A DNA stretch of 8,985 nucleotides from Verrucomicrobiales bacterium (GTDB lineage Bacteria > Verrucomicrobiota > Verrucomicrobiia > Methylacidiphilales > JAAUTS01). A program made the position numbers and the translations under genes. The notes beneath the pieces were generated by a model. The model saw only the letters and a program-made list of their open reading frames with translations. It was not told the DNA's origin and made no database searches. This document shows positions 1 to 6,144 of this stretch, in pieces (positions within the stretch are counted from its first letter, which is position 1; each line of letters begins with the position of its first letter). The DNA lies in NCBI GenBank assembly GCA_031279715.1, contig JAITHY010000198.1, positions 1-8,985 of the forward strand, in the 5' to 3' direction.

Positions 1-464
1 TCAAAGACCAAGGTGTATTTGCCCTTGCTGTAAATCTCAATGGCCTTGGTGATTTCCTCAATGATGTTTTTTCTCAACCGCATTTGCTGGTCGGTCATGA
101 ATTTTTCCAGTTGCGCGGCGTTGGTTTTGATTTCCTGCTCTTTTTTCTGCAACTCGCCAACCAAGCCGTTGAGCTTGTCAATTTTGCCTTTTTTCGCCGC
201 CTCGCTGCTGGTGGAGTCCGCGGTGATTTCATTTTGCAAGGCGGCGGCCTGGTCGCGCAGTTTGCCATATTCCGCCATCATGCCGTCAAACTGGGCTTTG
301 TTGCTGGCGGAGCTGGCCTGGATTTGCTGCTCGGCCTCGGCGGTTTTGTAATAATTTTTGAAGACCACCTGCATGTCTATCGTGGCGATTTTAACATCCG
401 CCGCAGTGAGCGACGAAGCCATGAGGGAACCAACAAACAGGGCGCTGACAATGATTTTTTTCAT
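1..464 (-). CDS. Skp/OmpH-family periplasmic chaperone, 3' end cut by window edge
   Basis: The protein starts with an ATG at 464 and its reading frame stays open to base 1, giving 154 visible residues; the C-terminus lies outside the window. A signal peptide is clear: MKK, a hydrophobic stretch (residues 4-16) and a likely cleavage after LTA near residue 21. The mature start (VKIATIDMQVVF, then a coiled coil rich in Gln, Glu, Lys and Ala over about residues 38-130) is the standard OmpH/Skp layout. Family members are trimeric chaperones that hold unfolded outer-membrane proteins in the periplasm and deliver them to the BAM complex. The gene begins 18 bp after the bamA stop on the same strand, the usual bamA-skp pairing, so co-transcription is likely. 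The ribosome-binding site is weak (GGAAA about 10 bases upstream). The usual family length is 160-200 residues, so only a short piece is missing. The family call is confident; the exact substrate range is inference. Confidence 0.88.
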   Translation of the reverse strand, partial: MKKIIVSALFVGSLMASSLTAADVKIATIDMQVVFKNYYKTAEAEQQIQASSASNKAQFDGMMAEYGKLRDQAAALQNEITADSTSSEAAKKGKIDKLNGLVGELQKKEQEIKTNAAQLEKFMTDQQMRLRKNIIEEITKAIEIYSKGKYTLVF

Positions 465-482
465 AATAAGATTTCCAGATTA

Positions 483-2954
483 CTAGAATTGATAGCCGAC
501 GTCAAAGTTGAATTGGAAGTGCCCGACTTTGCCGCTGGTGCCGTCGGTGACTATCGGGCAGCCAAAGTCCAGCCTCAGCGGACCAATCGGCAGATTTAAG
601 CGCAAGCCCAAGCCCGCGCCGACATTGATGGCATCGGTGTATTGGAAGGCTCCCGCGTTGTCAAAACCGGCGTCCACCCAGGCGGCGCCACGCACACGGT
701 CAATAATCGGCCAGGTCACCTCGGCGGTGGCATAACCCATGGTGTCGCCGCCCAGCGAATTGCCGCCAGGATCGCGGGGGCCGATGGATTGGAAGCTGAA
801 CCCGCGCACGGAACGCGCGCCGCCAACGAAGAAACGCTCAAACAGCGGCACGAATGTCGATTTGTCAAAACTATCCGCCACTCCGGTGGTGCCTTTCAAG
901 CCCACAATGATGTCGTAGGGAAGCGTGAAATATTTTTCGCCGGATATTTGCAGTTTCCAGATGTTGGTCTGGCCCCACAACGGACCGCCCGCGCCAGTGG
1001 CGGCGAATTCGAATTTTTCGCCCTTGCGGGTCAGGAACAAATCATCACGCGAATCGTAAATGATGCTGGCCGTGACCGCGCTTTCCGATCGCCAGCCGAC
1101 TTCACGGTGAAGCTGGCTGTTAGCGTAAGCGGTCACGTCATAAATGTCATTTTCAGTGAGTTGATAACGCAAGCCGACGCGCCAGAATTGATTCAAGGCT
1201 TTGTCCAAACGGATGGTCGCTCCATAGCGTTGCGTCTTGTACGCGCTGTTGTAGTAATTGGCGTCGTTATAGAACAAATCAAAGCCAAAGGCCAGCTGGC
1301 GGTCAAGGAACCACGGCTCGGTCCAGCTCAGCAGGAAATCTTTGCGTTGCAAACCGTATTGCAAACGGGTGCGGAATTTCTGTCCGGCGCCGGTGAAGCG
1401 CGGCGGATTGGCGATGTCGAAATTGCCCTGGCTCAATTCCACAAATCCCAGCAGACTGTCCACCGTGCTGAATCCAATGCCGAACGTGATATTGCCCGTG
1501 CGCTGTTCCTCAACCGTGACGACCATGTCCTTGCGGCTGGGTATGGTTGTGTCTTCCGATGAAACGTCAACCTTGGAAAAGTAGCCCAGGTTTTGCAACC
1601 GCTTCCTGGCTGCCTCGGCTTTCACCGTGTCGTACACTTCACCGGGCGCCAGCGGCAACTCACGGCGAATCACTTTGTCCTTGGTTGTGTTGTTGCCCTG
1701 AATGACAATTTTTTCAACGTAGGCTTGGGAGTTTTCCGTTATCTTGAAAAGCAAATCCATGCGTCCGCTTTCAATGTTCGGCTGACGCTGGGGCACAATG
1801 ACGGTGTCAATGTAACCGTTCTGGCCGTATAAATCCCGAATGGCATCCATGTCGTTTTTCAATCCTTCGGGGGAGAAAATGCTGTTTTCCAACATCTTCA
1901 TGCGCGTCTGAATTTGCTCGCGGGTGTAAAGATCATTACCCTCGAAGGTGATGGCGCCAACATGGTATTGAATGCCCTCGAACACTGTAATTTTAACACC
2001 TCTTTTGTCCGATTCAGGATAAGTTTTTTGGACATCCCTGACATCCATGTCGATATAACCGTGGTTCTGATAAAATTCCTTCAGTTTTTTCAAGTCGGCA
2101 GCCCACTGCTCTTCCTTCAGCAAGCCTGACTTGTTAATCCATGACAACCAGTCTTTTTTCTTGGTTTTGAAATTTTTGCGCAACTCATCGTCGGTGAACG
2201 CCTTGTTACCCGTGAACGTGATGCTGTCCACCCACGCCCGCTCGCCCTCCCTGACAGTAAACTTCACGACCGCCCGTCCCGTTTGTTCATTGACGTCAAC
2301 TTTGTATTCCACTTTCGCCTCGAAAAAACCTTTGCTGCGATAATACTCCAGCATCTTGCGCATATCGTCAGCGACTTTTTGCTCGCTCAACGGATCGCCA
2401 ACTTTGCTCTTGATTTCCTTGCGGATTCGGGCTTCGGGAATGATGCCGCAACCGGCGATGTCCAGTTCGCGAATAACCGGCTTGGGCTGCACCACAACCA
2501 CGATTTTCACACCGTCAGCGAGCGGTTCGTCGTAAATGCGCAGATTGACAAACAAACCGGTGGCGTAGAGATTGCGCACGTCTTCCTCCACCGCTGACAG
2601 TGAATACGCCTGCCCGATGGTGGTGCGCATGTTGGAAACAATCACGCTGCGGTCCACCGAGTGCGGTCCCGCGTAGTCGATTTCGATGTCCTTGACAATC
2701 GGCCCGCGCGTGGCGGCCACGTCGGTGGCGGTCGGCGCCGGAATCGTAATCTTGCCCTCACTGTCAGCGGACACTTCACTGTCAGCGACCGGCGGCGTCA
2801 ACCGAGCGGCAGGAACAGCCGTGGCACTGGGCGAGGAAGCGGCCTCCTCCGCCTTGACGGGCAACTCATCTTCAGCGTGAATATTAGCGACGAACACCAC
2901 TGCCACACAGCCAATCATCACCATCAAACTCAGCTTCATTTTCAAGTCGTTCAT
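483..2954 (-). CDS. bamA: Outer membrane protein assembly factor BamA
   Basis: This 823-residue protein is the Omp85-family core of the BAM complex, which folds and inserts beta-barrel proteins into the outer membrane. A signal peptide covers about residues 1-27 (cleavage near IHA-ED). A low-complexity Ala/Pro/Ser linker follows (28-84), then five POTRA domains at roughly 86-158, 160-241, 242-330, 331-412 and 413-488, and a C-terminal beta-barrel to residue 823. The barrel carries the conserved VRGF motif (716-719), the GG-R-VRGF context, and ends in an aromatic beta-signal finishing in Phe. Length matches the family (about 800). The start at 2954 is supported by AGGAAAAG about 10 bases upstream; an internal Met6 would also leave a signal peptide. 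The gene is followed 18 bp later by a Skp/OmpH gene. An oddity is the linker at residues 56-66, where two near-identical ADSE units are encoded by a 12-bp direct repeat. Confidence 0.97.
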   Translation of the reverse strand: MNDLKMKLSLMVMIGCVAVVFVANIHAEDELPVKAEEAASSPSATAVPAARLTPPVADSEVSADSEGKITIPAPTATDVAATRGPIVKDIEIDYAGPHSVDRSVIVSNMRTTIGQAYSLSAVEEDVRNLYATGLFVNLRIYDEPLADGVKIVVVVQPKPVIRELDIAGCGIIPEARIRKEIKSKVGDPLSEQKVADDMRKMLEYYRSKGFFEAKVEYKVDVNEQTGRAVVKFTVREGERAWVDSITFTGNKAFTDDELRKNFKTKKKDWLSWINKSGLLKEEQWAADLKKLKEFYQNHGYIDMDVRDVQKTYPESDKRGVKITVFEGIQYHVGAITFEGNDLYTREQIQTRMKMLENSIFSPEGLKNDMDAIRDLYGQNGYIDTVIVPQRQPNIESGRMDLLFKITENSQAYVEKIVIQGNNTTKDKVIRRELPLAPGEVYDTVKAEAARKRLQNLGYFSKVDVSSEDTTIPSRKDMVVTVEEQRTGNITFGIGFSTVDSLLGFVELSQGNFDIANPPRFTGAGQKFRTRLQYGLQRKDFLLSWTEPWFLDRQLAFGFDLFYNDANYYNSAYKTQRYGATIRLDKALNQFWRVGLRYQLTENDIYDVTAYANSQLHREVGWRSESAVTASIIYDSRDDLFLTRKGEKFEFAATGAGGPLWGQTNIWKLQISGEKYFTLPYDIIVGLKGTTGVADSFDKSTFVPLFERFFVGGARSVRGFSFQSIGPRDPGGNSLGGDTMGYATAEVTWPIIDRVRGAAWVDAGFDNAGAFQYTDAINVGAGLGLRLNLPIGPLRLDFGCPIVTDGTSGKVGHFQFNFDVGYQF
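2758..2787. repeat. 12-bp direct repeat in the bamA linker
   Basis: The 12-mer TCACTGTCAGCG occurs at 2758-2769 and again at 2776-2787, offset by 18 bp (six codons). On the coding strand each is CGCTGACAGTGA, a full match to the dispersed GCTGACNNTGA motif. The encoded residues are the two ADSE units in the linker between the signal peptide and the first POTRA domain, a position that tolerates inserted sequence. Confidence 0.8.
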
Positions 2955-2985
2955 TGTACTCTTTTCCTGTTGTTCCTTCCATCCA

Positions 2986-3014
2986 AGGATATTTTGCCAA
3001 TTTTTACGTGTAAA
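2986..3014 (-). promoter_or_regulatory. Candidate sigma70-type promoter for bamA
   Basis: On the minus strand a -35 box TTTACA (3014-3009, 5 of 6 matches to TTGACA) is followed after exactly 17 bp by a -10 box TATCCT (2991-2986, 4 of 6). Transcription would begin near 2979, about 25 bases before the bamA ATG and just ahead of its AGGAAAAG ribosome-binding site. It lies in the 141-bp gap after rplI, where a separate promoter for bamA-skp would be expected. The evidence is consensus matching only. Confidence 0.4.
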
Positions 3015-3041
3015 CCATTAAAAACTGGCGCACGCATAACA

Positions 3042-3073
3042 AACCGTCAAGCCTATTTCTCGGTTTGACGGTT
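3042..3073 (-). terminator. Stem-loop after rplI, possible terminator or attenuator
   Basis: A perfect 9-bp inverted repeat AACCGTCAA / TTGACGGTT (3042-3050 and 3065-3073) encloses a 14-base loop. It begins about 22 bases past the rplI stop and lies upstream of the candidate bamA promoter, where the ribosomal cluster would be expected to end. No T-run follows directly; the nearest on the minus strand (GTTTTT) is about 16 bases further on. It is therefore not a classical intrinsic terminator. Confidence 0.35.
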
Positions 3074-3095
3074 CGCTAATCATGGGGAAGTTGAA

Positions 3096-3629
3096 TTAAG
3101 CTTCCGCGGTTTTTTCCACGGGGCGGGGCTTGCGCGGCCCTTTTTTTCTGGGTGGCTCTTCCTCAGTGGCAGCGTCTTTATTGGCGCTTTCCAACACCAC
3201 CTTGAATTTGCCCTGCACGTTCTGCGGCAAGTGCACCTGCACCTCGTATTCGCCCAAGCTCTTGAGCGGTTTCTCCAACACAATCTTCTTGCGGTCAATA
3301 GTGTGACCGAGTGTTTCAAGACGGCTGGCGATGTCATTGGTGGTGATGGAGCCGAACACTTTGTCCTGCCGCGAGGTTTCCACTTGGAAGGTAATCGTCA
3401 CTTTTTTCAGCGCGGTGGCGAGCGACTCGGCGGCGTTCAATTCGGCAGCCTCACGCTCAGCCCGGCGGCGCTTTAAATCCTCCACCTGTTTCTTGGTGGC
3501 GGCGGTGGCGATGACCGCCAAATCCTGCGGGAATAAATAATTGCGCGCGTAACCGGGTTTCACTTTTACGAGGTCAGCCTCAGCGCCCAAGCTCGGGACC
3601 AGTTTTTTCAGAATCACTTCTATTGCCAT
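3096..3629 (-). CDS. rplI: 50S ribosomal protein bL9
   Basis: This 177-residue protein is bL9, which binds 23S rRNA at the base of the L1 stalk and projects a second domain away from the ribosome. The N-terminal domain has the signature VKPGYARNYLFP at residues 22-33. It is followed by the long connecting helix rich in Lys, Arg, Glu and Ala (about 45-76) and the C-terminal domain with VFGSITTNDI (91-100) and the KSLGEYEVQVHLP segment. The typical length is about 148-150 residues; the extra part is a charged, Pro/Lys-rich tail from about residue 150. The ATG at 3629 has a GGAGA ribosome-binding site 9-10 bases upstream, inside the 28-bp gap after ssb. It is the last gene of the rplY-pth-rpsF-ssb-rplI run. 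The usual neighbour rpsR is absent between ssb and this gene. Confidence 0.96.
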   Translation of the reverse strand: MAIEVILKKLVPSLGAEADLVKVKPGYARNYLFPQDLAVIATAATKKQVEDLKRRRAEREAAELNAAESLATALKKVTITFQVETSRQDKVFGSITTNDIASRLETLGHTIDRKKIVLEKPLKSLGEYEVQVHLPQNVQGKFKVVLESANKDAATEEEPPRKKGPRKPRPVEKTAEA

Positions 3630-3657
3630 AATTTTGTCTCCAATCGTTTGCTAGTTG

Positions 3658-4143
3658 TTAAAATGGAATCTCATCGTCAGCGCCGCTGTCGTTCACCGGA
3701 GGCTCGTCATAATTTTCTCGCGCCGGGCGCTCGTAATCACGCGAACCGCCGCTGTTGCTCTCACGCCGCTCGCCGCGTTCCGGTGATGACGCGGAGCGGG
3801 AATAACCGCCGCCGCGCCCGCCAATGAACTGCGTACGCTCGGCATGGATGCGCAACCGGCTGCGTTTCTCGCCCTGCTGCGTTTCCCATTGGTCGAGTTG
3901 CAGCCGACCCTCAATGAAAATCGGCGAGCCTTTGGTCAGGTAATCCTTGCACGTCTCCGCCTGCCGCCCCCACACCACCACGTCCACGTAACACACCTCA
4001 TCCTTGGTGGATCCGTCAGGCGCGGTGTAGCTCCGGTTGATGGCCATGGACAGGTCACCGACAGCGGTGCCTTTCGGCGTGTGGCGGATTTCGGGGTCAC
4101 GGGTTAAATTTCCCATTAAAAAAACTTTGTTGAGCGATGCCAT
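3658..4143 (-). CDS. ssb: Single-stranded DNA-binding protein
   Basis: This 161-residue SSB coats single-stranded DNA during replication, repair and recombination and recruits partner enzymes through its tail. The OB-fold domain covers about residues 1-108: it opens with LNKVFLMGNLTRDPEIR (4-20), contains VDVVVWGRQAE (53-63) and the LTKGSPIFIEGRLQ strand (69-82). A disordered Gly/Ser/Arg/Glu-rich linker follows, and the protein ends in the acidic partner-binding tip DDEIPF (156-161), close to the DDDIPF of other SSBs. Length and layout are normal. It sits between rpsF and rplI, the place of ssb in Bacillus and of priB in Escherichia. The gap to rpsF is 29 bp and its ribosome-binding site is weak, so translation may depend on the upstream genes. 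The codons for GADDE in the tail contain the dispersed motif (3676). Confidence 0.97.
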   Translation of the reverse strand: MASLNKVFLMGNLTRDPEIRHTPKGTAVGDLSMAINRSYTAPDGSTKDEVCYVDVVVWGRQAETCKDYLTKGSPIFIEGRLQLDQWETQQGEKRSRLRIHAERTQFIGGRGGGYSRSASSPERGERRESNSGGSRDYERPARENYDEPPVNDSGADDEIPF

Positions 4144-4172
4144 GGTTAATGTCCGTTGAGGTTTGCTTCAGA

Positions 4173-4505
4173 TTAAACGGAGGCCGGTTGCGCCTCCGGC
4201 CCTTTCACCGTCGCCGGCTTGGAACGCAAATAGCTTTGGCGGAAAATTTTTTCGTCAAACTTGAATTTCTCCTGCAATTCCTTGAGCTTGCCGGACTCAA
4301 GTTCAAAAGTCACGCCAAGATAATAACCGGAGTCGTGCTTTTTCACCGCCACGCGTTCAAACCGGCGGCGCTCCAGCCGTTGCGCGCCCTTGAACACGCC
4401 GTCGAGACTCTCAATCGCCTGCTTGATGGTCGTTAACACGGCGTCCACGCCTTCTTCCTTGCCTTGGATGTCCAAAATGAACATCGCTTCGTAGTACTGT
4501 TTCAT
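4173..4505 (-). CDS. rpsF: 30S ribosomal protein bS6
   Basis: This 110-residue protein is bS6, which binds the central domain of 16S rRNA as a partner of S18. It shows the ferredoxin-like S6 fold: an initial strand YYEAMFILD (residues 4-12), helix 20-33, the conserved GxxRLERRRFERVAVKKHDSGYY region after residue 38, and the KFDEKIFRQSYLRSK segment near residues 81-95. Length is normal. The ATG at 4505 was chosen because it overlaps the pth stop as ATGA (4505-4502), implying translational coupling; a longer frame from 4556 would need a TTG start inside pth. No clear Shine-Dalgarno sequence lies ahead of it. Its binding partner S18 is not encoded next to it, unlike in most bacteria. Confidence 0.96.
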   Translation of the reverse strand: MKQYYEAMFILDIQGKEEGVDAVLTTIKQAIESLDGVFKGAQRLERRRFERVAVKKHDSGYYLGVTFELESGKLKELQEKFKFDEKIFRQSYLRSKPATVKGPEAQPASV

Positions 4506-5062
4506 ATATCGTTCTTTATTTTCGCCGCCGCCCGTTCCAAACCCAGACTTTGGCAATTTTGCAGAGCGTCCACCGCCCTGACAATCATCTCTTCCAAAAT
4601 TTCCCGCTCACTCTTGGCAAACTCGCCCAGCACATGCCCGGCCAAGTCACCGTCAGCCGCTCCCACGCCACCGCGCAAGCGCGCATATTCTTCCGTCCCC
4701 AACGCCGCTGACACTGACTTCAATCCGTTGTGCCCGCCCGCCGAGCCTTTTGCCCGCAACCGCAGCCGACCCAATGGCAAATTCACATCGTCCACCACTA
4801 TCAGCGCCTGTTCCGGACGCAATTTAAACCAGTTCAACGCCGCGCTGACACTGACTCCGGAGCGGTTCATATAATCCAGCGGCTTCAATAACCGCACACC
4901 GTCCGCAGTTCGTGCCAGCAAGGCATTCGCAAAACCAGCCGCCTTCCAACCCGCCCCGCTGACAGTCGCCCAACGCTCCACCACCATAAAACCAAAGTTA
5001 TGCCGGGTCGAGTCATACTCAGCGCCCGGATTCCCCAGTCCAACGACAAGGGGAAACAGCAT
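4502..5062 (-). CDS. pth: Peptidyl-tRNA hydrolase
   Basis: This 186-residue cytoplasmic enzyme cleaves the ester bond of peptidyl-tRNA dropped by stalled ribosomes, freeing tRNA for reuse. All family signatures are visible. GLGNPGAEYDSTRHNFGF (residues 8-25) contains Asn11 and the catalytic His21. PLDYMNRSG has Asn66, equivalent to Asn68 in E. coli. VVDDVNLPLGRLRLR has Asp91, the partner of the histidine. KGSAGGHNGLKS has Asn112. Length is close to the usual 185-195. The gene starts 3 bp after the rplY stop and its stop overlaps the rpsF start, so the three genes form one translated block. The segment SVSAAL occurs twice (residues 71-76 and 117-122), each time over a GCTGACACTGA copy on the opposite strand; the duplication looks DNA-driven rather than functional. 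Confidence 0.97.
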   Translation of the reverse strand: MLFPLVVGLGNPGAEYDSTRHNFGFMVVERWATVSGAGWKAAGFANALLARTADGVRLLKPLDYMNRSGVSVSAALNWFKLRPEQALIVVDDVNLPLGRLRLRAKGSAGGHNGLKSVSAALGTEEYARLRGGVGAADGDLAGHVLGEFAKSEREILEEMIVRAVDALQNCQSLGLERAAAKIKNDI

Positions 5063-5065
5063 GGC

Positions 5066-5737
5066 TTATTTCTTCTCGGCTTTCGCCCCGCCCTTGGCGT
5101 CGGCGCCCTCTTCCTTGTCCTTCTTCGCCGTGATCACCTCAGGCTCGGCGGCGCCTTCGGCGGCCACCGGCTCAACCTCCACCTTCGGCGCGTGCACCGC
5201 GAACACCGTCAACTCCGCGTCATTCAAAATCACCACACCCTTCGGCAGCGGAATATCCTTCACGTGAATCGCCTGGCTCAGCGTCAGCGCCGAAACATCC
5301 ACCGTAAAGTGCGACGGCAAGTCCGCCGGCAAACACTCCACACGCAAGTGCCGCAGCACATGGTCGAGCACCCCGCCTCCTTCCTTGACGCCAACGGCCT
5401 CGCCCGTTTCATGCACCGCGACTTCCGCGTGCATTTTCTTGTTCGGATCAACCTCGTGAAAATCCACATGCAGCAACTTGTCTTTCACCGGATGCACTTG
5501 AAACTCGCTGATGAGCGCCAGATGCTTCTTCGCGTCGATTTCCAAGTCAACCAGCGTGGACTCGCCGCCCGTGGCGTTAATCGCCGCGACAATTTCCACC
5601 GCCGACAAGTGCAGCGGTTTCGCCTCGCTCAACCCGTATAACACGCCTGGAATTTTTCCAGCGGCGCGACTTTTCTTCGCCAGAATTCTACCGGTGCCCG
5701 TGCGGGACTCAGCCTTGATTGCAATACGTTTAGCCAT
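5066..5737 (-). CDS. rplY: 50S ribosomal protein bL25, long TL5/CTC form
   Basis: This 223-residue protein binds 5S rRNA. The N-terminal L25 domain (about residues 1-95) contains RAAGKIPGVLYG (25-36) and the conserved HVDFHEVD. It is followed by the TL5/CTC-type C-terminal beta domain (about 97-187) and an Ala/Glu/Lys-rich low-complexity tail (about 188-223). The length fits the long form, not the 94-residue E. coli form. The ATG at 5737 is chosen because GAAGGA lies 6 bases upstream (5749-5744); a start at 5758 would be a TTG without a ribosome-binding site. The next gene, pth, starts 3 bp downstream. The bL25-pth-S6 order is shared with Chlamydiae, which supports assignment to the same superphylum. 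The gene is probably the first of its operon, with a candidate promoter just ahead. Confidence 0.95.
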   Translation of the reverse strand: MAKRIAIKAESRTGTGRILAKKSRAAGKIPGVLYGLSEAKPLHLSAVEIVAAINATGGESTLVDLEIDAKKHLALISEFQVHPVKDKLLHVDFHEVDPNKKMHAEVAVHETGEAVGVKEGGGVLDHVLRHLRVECLPADLPSHFTVDVSALTLSQAIHVKDIPLPKGVVILNDAELTVFAVHAPKVEVEPVAAEGAAEPEVITAKKDKEEGADAKGGAKAEKK

Positions 5738-5772
5738 AAAATTTCCTTCATCCCGCAAAACGGGAGCCGCAT

Positions 5773-5801
5773 ATGAAAGCGAAAAAATCCGGCGCCGTCA
5801 A
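5773..5801 (-). promoter_or_regulatory. Candidate promoter for the rplY-pth-rpsF-ssb-rplI operon
   Basis: On the minus strand TTGACG (5801-5796, 5 of 6 matches to the -35 consensus) is followed after 17 bp by TTTCAT (5778-5773, 4 of 6 to the -10). Transcription would start near 5766, about 30 bases before the rplY ATG. The AT-rich 23-bp element at 5806-5828 lies immediately upstream and could act as an UP element or operator. Evidence is consensus and position only. Confidence 0.4.
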
Positions 5802-5805
5802 CTAA

Positions 5806-5828
5806 TTTTTACGAAAAAATGTGTACAA
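5806..5828 (-). promoter_or_regulatory. AT-rich 23-bp element upstream of rplY (copy 1)
   Basis: Read on the minus strand it is TTGTACACA, one base, TTTTT, three bases, AAAAA. It matches the element at 7152-7174 at 19 of 23 positions, including all of these named blocks. It contains the palindrome TGTACA and lies 5 bp upstream of the candidate rplY -35 box. The function is unknown; operator or UP-like element are possibilities. Confidence 0.45.
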
Positions 5829-5898
5829 ATTATTTTCAGCGGCAAAATTTTTCCTGACAACCGGCAGCCTTAACGCCGCTGACCGTGAGCAACCTTTC

Positions 5899-6144
5899 TC
5901 ACTTCCCCGCGCCGAACGTCAGCGCCTCATCCGGTGCCGGCGCGTCCGGCCCCTCTTCGCCAACCTTGTAATCCGGCAACGCTGTCGGTGACAACTGAAA
6001 CACCGGATACGCCAGCGCCTTCGGCTGGTCGCGGCGCGGCTGGTATTTCACCCCGCGCTCCTCGAACAACAACAACGCCGCAAACAACCCGCCCGGCGAT
6101 TCCGCAATCAACACACCCATCGTGTACGCCCGCCCCTCAGCCAG
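5899..6144 (-). pseudogene. C-terminal part of the TonB-like/PA14-like protein, in a shifted frame
   Basis: This frame is open from just after a stop at 6147-6145 to a stop at 5899; its first ATG is at 6120. It reads MGVLIAESPGGLFAALLLFEERG and ends in an acidic, Pro-rich tail. The VLIAE-PGG-F-A-LL pattern is the expected continuation of the GDW segment at the end of the adjacent gene, as seen in PA14-like proteins of Verrucomicrobia. Neither piece is complete alone, and no ribosome-binding site precedes the ATG. Adding one G to the GGGG run at 6136-6133 would join the two frames without a stop into a protein of about 380 residues. Either the gene is broken, the base is a sequencing or assembly error, or the ribosome shifts by -1 here. 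Confidence 0.7.

Noticed and set aside
84..599. Plus-strand frames over the left end (such as 84-599 and 40-351)
   Set aside because: The minus strand carries the Skp/OmpH gene here, with signal peptide and coiled coil, and then the bamA end.
642..1562. A 306-residue open frame on the plus strand opposite bamA
   Set aside because: It lies wholly within the conserved BamA barrel on the other strand and shows no recognisable motif; a composition shadow.
4506..4556. Longer rpsF with a TTG start at 4556
   Set aside because: It would overlap pth by 55 bases and add residues without S6 similarity; the ATGA junction at 4505-4502 fits better.
5738..5758. Longer rplY with a TTG start at 5758
   Set aside because: No ribosome-binding site precedes it, while GAAGGA is well placed for the ATG at 5737.
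5845..5898. Possible terminator after the TonB-like gene
   Set aside because: Only short, imperfect GC pairings were seen and no T-run follows; not enough to annotate.
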